Source: Verrucomicrobiia bacterium (GTDB lineage Bacteria; Verrucomicrobiota; Verrucomicrobiia; Opitutales; Cerasicoccaceae). Taken from it: a stretch of DNA of 39,463 bases. Every line of letters begins with the position of its first letter. Position 1 is the first letter of the stretch. The stretch is taken from NCBI GenBank assembly GCA_030425485.1, contig JAUIAM010000029.1, positions 1 to 39,463 on the forward strand, in the 5' to 3' direction. This document shows, piece by piece, positions 34,023-39,463 of the stretch. A program made the translations under genes and the position numbers. A model generated the notes under the pieces. That model was not told the DNA's origin. It searched no databases and saw only the letters and a program-made list of their open reading frames with translations.

Positions 34023-35372
34023 TTATGACGCCTGCTCCTTCCCGCGACGTTCACGGAAGACCCGTAAGAAGGTCTCGGAAATTTCTTCGTAAAGCGAATT
34101 GCGACACACCATATGCGAAAACTCATACGCGATAATCGCACAGATAAGCAAGGGCAGGATCATCTGGTAGGCGCTCGTCATCTCGACCAGAATAACCGCC
34201 GAGGTGATCGGGCTCTGCACCACACCGGAGAAAAAGGCCACCATCGCCAGCAAAATAACCGCCTGGGCCGGAACGCTCGGAAACAGCTCGCTAAAGAGTT
34301 GGCCAAAGCCCGCACCCGCCGAAAGCGTCGGGTCAAACAGCCCCCCGGGTATGCCACTCACGAGCGTGGCGAATGTCGCCAACATGCGCGCAAACGGATA
34401 GTACCAGGGCAAGGTTTCACCTTCGATCAGGATTTGCTTGGCATGGAGAAAGCCGCTGCCGTAACTCAGCCCCGAGGATGCAAGACCAATCAAGCCCAGC
34501 ACGAGGCCAATACCGCCCGCCATTCGGTACGGATGCGTCTGCCAGAGCTTCACCGTCACATCGACCATTTTTAGCAAGATACGTGAAAAAGCCCCCCCCA
34601 ACAGCCCAAGTACAACCGCGATAATCAGGAGTGCCACCCAGCCACGCACGCTCACGAGCTCGACATTTACCACGCCGTAAAACAAATAAAACTCACCCAG
34701 GCAAAGCAGCACGACCTGACAGGCGATGGCCACAGTCAACACAATCGTCGTGGCGTTGTGCTTCTCAAAGGAGCGCCCGATTTCCTCAAAGGCAAACACG
34801 ATGCCCGCCACCGGCGCGTTAAAGGACGCTGCGATGCCTGCCCCGCCCCCGCCGAGGATCAACCCGCGCTCCAGCAAGTGGCGAGGATATTTAACGTATA
34901 AGCTGATCGTGTGCAGAATACTTGCACCTATCTGCACCGTGGGGCCTTCGCGCCCGATGGACGCCCCGCAAAACAGCCCCATCGCCGTGAGCAGAAACTT
35001 ACCGATAGCAATGCGCAGCGAAAGCAGGATATGCCGATCCTTGCCATAGGGCATCTTCAGCGCGGCAATGGTCTGCGGGATGCCCGTACCCTGCGTACCG
35101 TGAAAAAAACGGTTGCGCAGGTAAATAATTGCCATGAGTCCCAGCGGCGCTCCAAAAAACGGAATCGCCCACGAGGTCTCATTGGCCCATGTCAGGTAGC
35201 GCCCAGATAAGTGTTCCAAGAGCGTGAAGAGATAGGCCGCAACACCGATTGCCACCGCCCCGAGCAAGAACAGGGCAAAACCTCGCCAGGCCATCGGCGT
35301 AAAGCAGCGCTCTCGCAGTGGTATTTGCCCGTCCGGATAGCTGTTCTGGCTCACCTCCATCCTCATTGGCAT
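34023..35372 (-). CDS. CLC-type chloride transporter without CBS domains
   Basis: The 449-residue protein has the CLC core with three signature loops: GTGIPQTIAA, GREGPTVQIGAS (gating Glu present) and GGLFDPTLSAGAG. A conserved FEE segment (VFAFEEIGRSF) suggests proton-coupled exchange rather than a pure channel. No CBS domain follows the last helix; the protein ends in a short charged tail. ATG 35372 is taken as the start, with a GGAGG run about 13 nt upstream; MEVSQ at 35360 is an alternative. It lies directly upstream of the CBS-containing paralogue, whose gene begins at or within 40 bp of its stop. The two may form a heteromer or serve different conditions. Confidence 0.92.
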   Translation of the reverse strand: MPMRMEVSQNSYPDGQIPLRERCFTPMAWRGFALFLLGAVAIGVAAYLFTLLEHLSGRYLTWANETSWAIPFFGAPLGLMAIIYLRNRFFHGTQGTGIPQTIAALKMPYGKDRHILLSLRIAIGKFLLTAMGLFCGASIGREGPTVQIGASILHTISLYVKYPRHLLERGLILGGGGAGIAASFNAPVAGIVFAFEEIGRSFEKHNATTIVLTVAIACQVVLLCLGEFYLFYGVVNVELVSVRGWVALLIIAVVLGLLGGAFSRILLKMVDVTVKLWQTHPYRMAGGIGLVLGLIGLASSGLSYGSGFLHAKQILIEGETLPWYYPFARMLATFATLVSGIPGGLFDPTLSAGAGFGQLFSELFPSVPAQAVILLAMVAFFSGVVQSPITSAVILVEMTSAYQMILPLLICAIIAYEFSHMVCRNSLYEEISETFLRVFRERRGKEQAS

Positions 35373-35544
35373 ATGCTGCCACCCCCCTCCACGTCAAGTG
35401 TGCAAGCGCCTTGCCATGAGCATAAAGCAGAATAAATGCCCCCCAACTGCACACCTGCGAGATTTTTTTAAAAAAGTGCTTGGCAAGCCCCCGCCCGATA
35501 ACCATTTTACTCGTTTTCCTGAATTGGAAATCGCCGCTTTCGAG

Positions 35545-35631
<87 letters not shown>

Positions 35632-35643
35632 TTTTACTTTTAC

Positions 35644-35671
35644 GCCTCTCCAAGACCGGAGGGGCTTTTTT
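35644..35671 (+). terminator. Rho-independent terminator of tRNA-Tyr
   Basis: An 8-bp stem (gcctctcc/ggaggggc, one G-T pair) with a 6-nt loop is followed directly by six T residues. It lies 12 bp after the tRNA CCA end. Confidence 0.9.
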
Positions 35672-35838
35672 GTAATTTGGTGGGAAAATATCTGGGGCGG
35701 ATTTTTTCGTGACAGGTGTTATCTACACTAAGCTGAAATAGTCACAAACCTGTCAGGCCATACCGCATCACCGCATCCGCCGCATCGCTCTGGATGCCTT
35801 GCCAGTCCACTTTACAACGATAATCTCACCCGGCTACC

Positions 35839-37122
35839 ATGAAACACTACCCCCTGTTGCTCCTTACCCTCTTTGTTGGCGCTAACCTACTCGCCGACCT
35901 TAAAACCTATGTCGAAAAGCCTGACGACAGCTTTACCTACGAAGTCGTTCAGGAGGAGTCCATGGGACTGGCCAAGACCCAAACCATACAAATAACTAGC
36001 CAGACATGGAACGGCGAACCCTGGCAGCACTGGCTTTACATCGTCTCTCCCTCCAAGGTCCAGCACCCCGGCAAGGCCATCCTGATTATCGTCGGCGGCT
36101 CGAACAAAGCCAAGATGCCCCGCATCCCCAAGGAGATTCGTATCATCATTGCCGCGGTCGAACAATTGGGCGTACCAGTGGCCGTCGTTAACCAGATCCC
36201 CAATCAGCCTCTGTTCGGAAACTTGAAAGAAGACGACATCATTGCTCACACCATGACGCAGTATTTTGAGAGCAATGACCCCGAGGACGTCCTTCTGTTC
36301 CCCATGGTCAAGTCAGCCGTACGCGCTATGGACTGTGTCTCCGCCGTGATGGCCGAGGAGGGCAACCCGATCAGCGAATTTGTCGTCAGCGGTGCGTCCA
36401 AACGCGGCTGGACCACCTACCTCTGTGCAGCGGTGGACGAGCGGGTCATCGCCGCCGCCCCCATGGTTATCGATATGCTCAATATGCCTGAGCAACTGGC
36501 TGGGCAGAAGCGCGCCTATGGTAGCGAGATGAGCCCCCAAATCGAGCCCTATACCTCTCGCGGCGTGGTGAAGCAATTCGACACCGAGCAAGGTCACGCC
36601 CTGCTCGAGTTGGTGGACCCCTTTGCCTACCGGGAAAAGCTGACCATGCCCAAGCTCCTGCTGCTGGGCACAAACGACCCTTTTTGGACCGTGAACGCCG
36701 CCAACATCTACTTCGATCAACTGCCGTCCGAGACTTATCTCCACTACGTCCCCAATGCGGGTCACGACCTAAACCTGACTGCGTTGCCTACCCTGCTCAG
36801 CTTCTTTAAGGCCGCCGTCCAGCACATGACCTACCCGGACTTCAGTTGGACGCTGAACGAGGATGGCTCCACCACCATCGACGAGCATGATGGCGCCCAG
36901 CTCACACTCTGGCAGGCTCAGAGTCCCAGCATGGACTTCCGCGCGGCCAAGTGGAGATCAAGCGCCATCGATAACAGCGAGCAAATTAACATCAAGCCGC
37001 AGACCCCCGAGGATGGCTTCCTCGCCTACTACGTGCAGGCTTCCTACCCCGGGGATGCGAACATCATGCCCTACAGCCTGAGTTCTCAGATTCAGGTTAT
37101 CGAAGCGGATAAGGCTGAATAA
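35839..37122 (+). CDS. PhoPQ-activated pathogenicity-related (PqaA-type) protein, secreted alpha/beta hydrolase
   Basis: The 427-residue protein has a signal peptide (MKHYPLLLLTLFVGANLLA). The following part matches the PqaA-type family: YEVVQEES, TIQITSQTWNGEPWQHWLYIV, and a hydrolase core with the nucleophile elbow SGASKRGW (Ser near 187). An acid region (LLLGTNDPFW, Asp near 278) and a His region (VPNAGHDL, near 308) complete a likely triad. The C-terminal 90 or so residues form a beta-rich domain. Despite the family name, members are widespread in environmental bacteria and no pathogenic role is implied; the substrate is unknown. It stands alone after tRNA-Tyr and is convergent with the PEP-CTERM genes. 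Confidence 0.88.
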   Translation: MKHYPLLLLTLFVGANLLADLKTYVEKPDDSFTYEVVQEESMGLAKTQTIQITSQTWNGEPWQHWLYIVSPSKVQHPGKAILIIVGGSNKAKMPRIPKEIRIIIAAVEQLGVPVAVVNQIPNQPLFGNLKEDDIIAHTMTQYFESNDPEDVLLFPMVKSAVRAMDCVSAVMAEEGNPISEFVVSGASKRGWTTYLCAAVDERVIAAAPMVIDMLNMPEQLAGQKRAYGSEMSPQIEPYTSRGVVKQFDTEQGHALLELVDPFAYREKLTMPKLLLLGTNDPFWTVNAANIYFDQLPSETYLHYVPNAGHDLNLTALPTLLSFFKAAVQHMTYPDFSWTLNEDGSTTIDEHDGAQLTLWQAQSPSMDFRAAKWRSSAIDNSEQINIKPQTPEDGFLAYYVQASYPGDANIMPYSLSSQIQVIEADKAE

Positions 37123-37420
37123 AGAGCGCGCCAGTGTGCCGCTGGCCAAGTTCTTTATAGAATGCAGATGGCCACAAAAAGGCACAAAAGCACAAAAGGG
37201 CAGAGGGCATTGCCAGAGATTGAGGATGAACCTGAAGCTCTCTCCGTCTTTGCGGTGAAATCGTTCAGACAGGAAATAAGCTAACAGGACACCAGGGTAA
37301 GGATGGAGCTCGGTTCCCCACCCCACACACCAGGCCATGGCCCAAGCCAGAGCGATTTTCGGAAGCACTGCGACCTCGGCCATGGTGGTGTAATGTGAAG
37401 TGAGTTTTGTCTTCTGCTGC
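37123..37420. other. Intergenic stretch with CACAAAA-type repeats
   Basis: No gene is convincing here. The segment 37169-37201 holds ggccacaaaaaggcacaaaa with further copies of cacaaaa, followed by ctccgtctttgcggtgaaat at 37240-37259. This resembles a degenerate intergenic repeat I recall from environmental bacterial genomes. It lies between two convergent genes and may act as their shared 3' region. Confidence 0.4.
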
Positions 37421-38245
37421 TCAAGCTTTGCCCCGCCGTCGGAGCACCAGCAAGCCCAAGAGCGCCCCTATGCCATAGAGGAAATTCGCGGGCTCCGGAA
37501 TGGCTGCCGGAAGTATGCTGCCGCCCGGTGCCAGACTTCCCTGGTCCAACTGCATACCATAAATTTGAGCATGCTGGACGGGATTCATCGTGACCCAGAA
37601 CTCGGTGACTTCTTCGCCGACACCGCTCAGATCCCATTGGAACCCATAGGTATAAACACTGGCGTTCACCCACGGGCCATAGCCTGGCGAAGGGATATCA
37701 CCAAAGATGGACGAATAGTCGGCTTCGAGATACTCGACTGTGCCCGACGCTGCCGTATAGCTCAGTGTAGGCATCTGGTCCTGATAGAAGTCGAAGACGA
37801 TGGCCTGTCCCATCTGGAGCTGGAAGACAACCGTGCTTAGGCTTGAGACGGGGCTACTCTCGTAGACACGCAGGGCGCCCCCGTCTATATCCCCTAGAGC
37901 AGTGCCACCAAAATAGAGTGAGCTGCTCGCCGGATAAGCCGTTCCACCCGCGCCCGCGCTGACTTGTTGCAAGCTTGCGCTTGTACTGCCGCTGTTTGGA
38001 GCAATGTGTGAAGGCCATGCTCCACCAGGAAACCCGGGGTAATCGGGATGGTCTTTGCTGCTTAGGCCGTCCCAAAGGGAAACGATGCTGCTTGAGCCAA
38101 GGTCAAAGCCGACGAACGGCTCGCCCGGAATGCCACGGTCGAGATCATCGAACCCGGAAACGGTGGTGACTTGTACGGTAGCCGCATATGCGCTGCCTGC
38201 GAGGAGCGTCCCCGCAAGCAGTGTAACAAATGAAGAGCGATTCAT
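37421..38245 (-). CDS. PEP-CTERM exported protein
   Basis: From ATG 38245 the protein has 274 residues; an upstream in-frame TTG at 38251 is less likely. The signal peptide is MNRSSFVTLLAGTLLAGSAYA. The mature part is rich in Ser, Gly, Asp and Tyr with few charged residues, as in extracellular beta-rich proteins. It ends IPEPANFLYGIGALLGLLV followed by LRRRGKA, a complete PEP-CTERM signal. No domain was recognised. It lies 20 bp downstream of another PEP-CTERM gene on the same strand, and the two are likely co-transcribed. The exosortase at 4327-5289 is the probable processing enzyme. Confidence 0.85.
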   Translation of the reverse strand: MNRSSFVTLLAGTLLAGSAYAATVQVTTVSGFDDLDRGIPGEPFVGFDLGSSSIVSLWDGLSSKDHPDYPGFPGGAWPSHIAPNSGSTSASLQQVSAGAGGTAYPASSSLYFGGTALGDIDGGALRVYESSPVSSLSTVVFQLQMGQAIVFDFYQDQMPTLSYTAASGTVEYLEADYSSIFGDIPSPGYGPWVNASVYTYGFQWDLSGVGEEVTEFWVTMNPVQHAQIYGMQLDQGSLAPGGSILPAAIPEPANFLYGIGALLGLLVLRRRGKA

Positions 38246-38265
38246 AATCAAAATAATCCGTTTGG

Positions 38266-39075
38266 TTATGCTTTGCGGCGACGGCTGACCATGATGAGTA
38301 TGCCGCTGAGCAGACCCACAATCAGGGCGGAGTTTGGCTCGGGAACCAGTGTCAACGTAGGCGTCAGATCCGGTTGTACGGCATTAGAGTAGTCGAAGTT
38401 AATCGAGGTGGCATCCGGGCCCGCGAGCAAGAAACCAAGGCCGTAGTTTTCCTTCTCACCGGAGATCCAGTCGTTGACCAGGTCAGTGATGTCAGCCGTA
38501 CCGTAATCATACATCTCGAAACCATTCGTCGTAACCGTGGTCAAGGGTGTGACGCCCTCGCCAAACTGGCTATTGTACCAGGCGGTTGCTTCTGCCGGGT
38601 AGCCGTTGTGTTCCGTATAGTACTCTCCAATGGTATAATCACCATCGGAATAGGTCGGATCACCATCATCCCCAACGAAGTCACGAAAATCTCCGTCAAA
38701 CAGGCCGTCTTCATCCAGATAGGCAGAGGTTAAGGCAAAAACTTCAATCGTGGCGCCGGGGCCCGTTTTTGCCCCTCTTGTACGCTCGATGATCAATTTC
38801 AATACCGCTTGCTGCACCTCCTCTGTTTGCCCGGAGAGGTCAAACTTCAGGAATCCGAAAGACCATTGGTTATACGTTGGGTAGTTTTTTCCAAAGATTC
38901 TAGTGTTATAGACCGTGTGGAGCTCCGCAATGGTCGGTATCTCGTCGATAAAGTAATGTCCACCTGAGACATCGGTAGCGTTAAGGACAGTCGCAGCATG
39001 AGTGCTTCCACAAATGGCTGTCAGCGCGAAAGCGGCCGTGAGAATAGCGTTATTAGTGTGTTTCTTTATTTTCAT
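38266..39075 (-). CDS. PEP-CTERM exported protein with a DNRLRE-like domain
   Basis: The 269-residue protein has a signal peptide ending near GSTHA (residues 1-27). The middle part (FGFLKFDLSGQTEEVQQAVL, then ADITDLVNDWISGEKENYGLGFLLAG) resembles the DNRLRE/CBM96-type beta-sandwich found in extracellular polysaccharide-related proteins, where one strand pair reads as a KFDLS and a VNDWxxG..NYGL block. It ends VPEPNSALIVGLLSGILIM followed by VSRRRKA, a full PEP-CTERM signal. A carbohydrate-binding or adhesive role is inferred. It is the first gene of a two-gene PEP-CTERM unit. Confidence 0.82.
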   Translation of the reverse strand: MKIKKHTNNAILTAAFALTAICGSTHAATVLNATDVSGGHYFIDEIPTIAELHTVYNTRIFGKNYPTYNQWSFGFLKFDLSGQTEEVQQAVLKLIIERTRGAKTGPGATIEVFALTSAYLDEDGLFDGDFRDFVGDDGDPTYSDGDYTIGEYYTEHNGYPAEATAWYNSQFGEGVTPLTTVTTNGFEMYDYGTADITDLVNDWISGEKENYGLGFLLAGPDATSINFDYSNAVQPDLTPTLTLVPEPNSALIVGLLSGILIMVSRRRKA

Positions 39076-39463
39076 AAAATATGATTACTAGTGAAAATCC
39101 TTTATTTTCTATAGATTAAGCTCGCATTGCCCATTCTGCTTTCGAGTAAAACTTACTTATTCAGGATGCGCTCGAAACCTGCCCCACGGAGCCAAGTCGA
39201 GGTGATGCCTACAAAAACAGCGATGGCGCAATAATGTTACTGAGACTCAGTTGCATATATTGCAAGGTGTTTTTTAGAAAAATGTTAAAAACTTGCAACT
39301 ACGGGCCTAGGCCGTGTGGACAAAATAGCTCAACTTCTCAAGCTTTTGACTTGCAAAATCTTATGACACATTCATACTCTTTTAATGTTAAAACACAAGG
39401 CCGACGAGCTGCCTTTCGCTCTGCGTGAAGGCTTAAAAAAATCAACACTGCTTATCGCGTAGA
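39076..39463. other. A/T-rich intergenic region at the right edge
   Basis: No convincing gene is visible. A 64-codon open frame at 39234-39428 has no ribosome-binding site or recognisable sequence. The promoter of the leftward PEP-CTERM pair should lie in the first 100 bp, where the sequence is A/T-rich, but no clear -35/-10 pair was found. Confidence 0.4.

Noticed and set aside
37169-37201. Possible CRISPR-like repeat because of recurring cacaaaa
   Set aside because: The units are short and degenerate, lack constant-length spacers, and have no cas genes nearby.
39234-39428. 64-codon open frame near the right edge
   Set aside because: No ribosome-binding site, no motif, and A/T-rich surroundings that look non-coding.

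Overview
The window looks like a chromosomal segment of a verrucomicrobial bacterium, probably class Opitutae (Puniceicoccales-like). This rests on three secreted proteins with PEP-CTERM-type tails, an exosortase beside an HpsJ-like membrane protein, a TPR-containing multihaem cytochrome, and housekeeping genes dispersed rather than held in proteobacterial operons. The assignment is inference from gene content; no rRNA is present.

Layout. 1-3270 is a decayed mobile region. It holds the 5' end of a secreted protein gene, a truncated IS3-type transposase, an internally deleted relaxase remnant, an intact Fic-MerR fusion gene and a broken tyrosine recombinase that runs into the 3' end of tRNA-Glu, the likely attachment site. 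3406-8841 holds purC, then a leftward exosortase/HpsJ-like pair and a leftward pyrH-frr-proB group. 8993-12418 carries an eight-haem c-type cytochrome with TPRs and the MeaB GTPase. 12435-14387 is a compact arsenic operon (arsR-arsC-acr3) with a visible promoter and palindromic operator. 14466-23281 holds a TTC38-like TPR protein and a loose leftward group for aspartate-family and branched-chain amino acids (hom, lysC, thrC, cimA), interrupted by an ABM-domain membrane protein and a PEP-CTERM gene. 23482-31936 holds tRNA-Cys, a solitary ParA, RNase III, a polysaccharide-deacetylase-like lipoprotein, and mfd overlapping a SurA-like isomerase by 4 nt. 32212-35372 encodes two tandem CLC-type chloride transporters. 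35546-39075 holds tRNA-Tyr with a terminator, a PqaA-like hydrolase and two PEP-CTERM proteins.

How the parts may work together. The three PEP-CTERM proteins are candidate substrates of the exosortase at 4327-5289. ArsR should repress the ars operon, ArsC should reduce arsenate and Acr3 should export arsenite. LysC, Hom and ThrC cover much of the route from aspartate to threonine, and CimA opens a threonine-independent route to 2-oxobutyrate for isoleucine. Several intergenic regions carry short perfect hairpins with 3-nt loops, which look like a dispersed REP-like family.

The best candidates for something less described are the Fic-MerR fusion with a 15-bp palindrome upstream, the exosortase/HpsJ pair, the hairpin repeat family, and a CLC gene with no ATG or GTG start whose best-placed initiation codon is ATA. 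No CRISPR array or complete defence system was seen.
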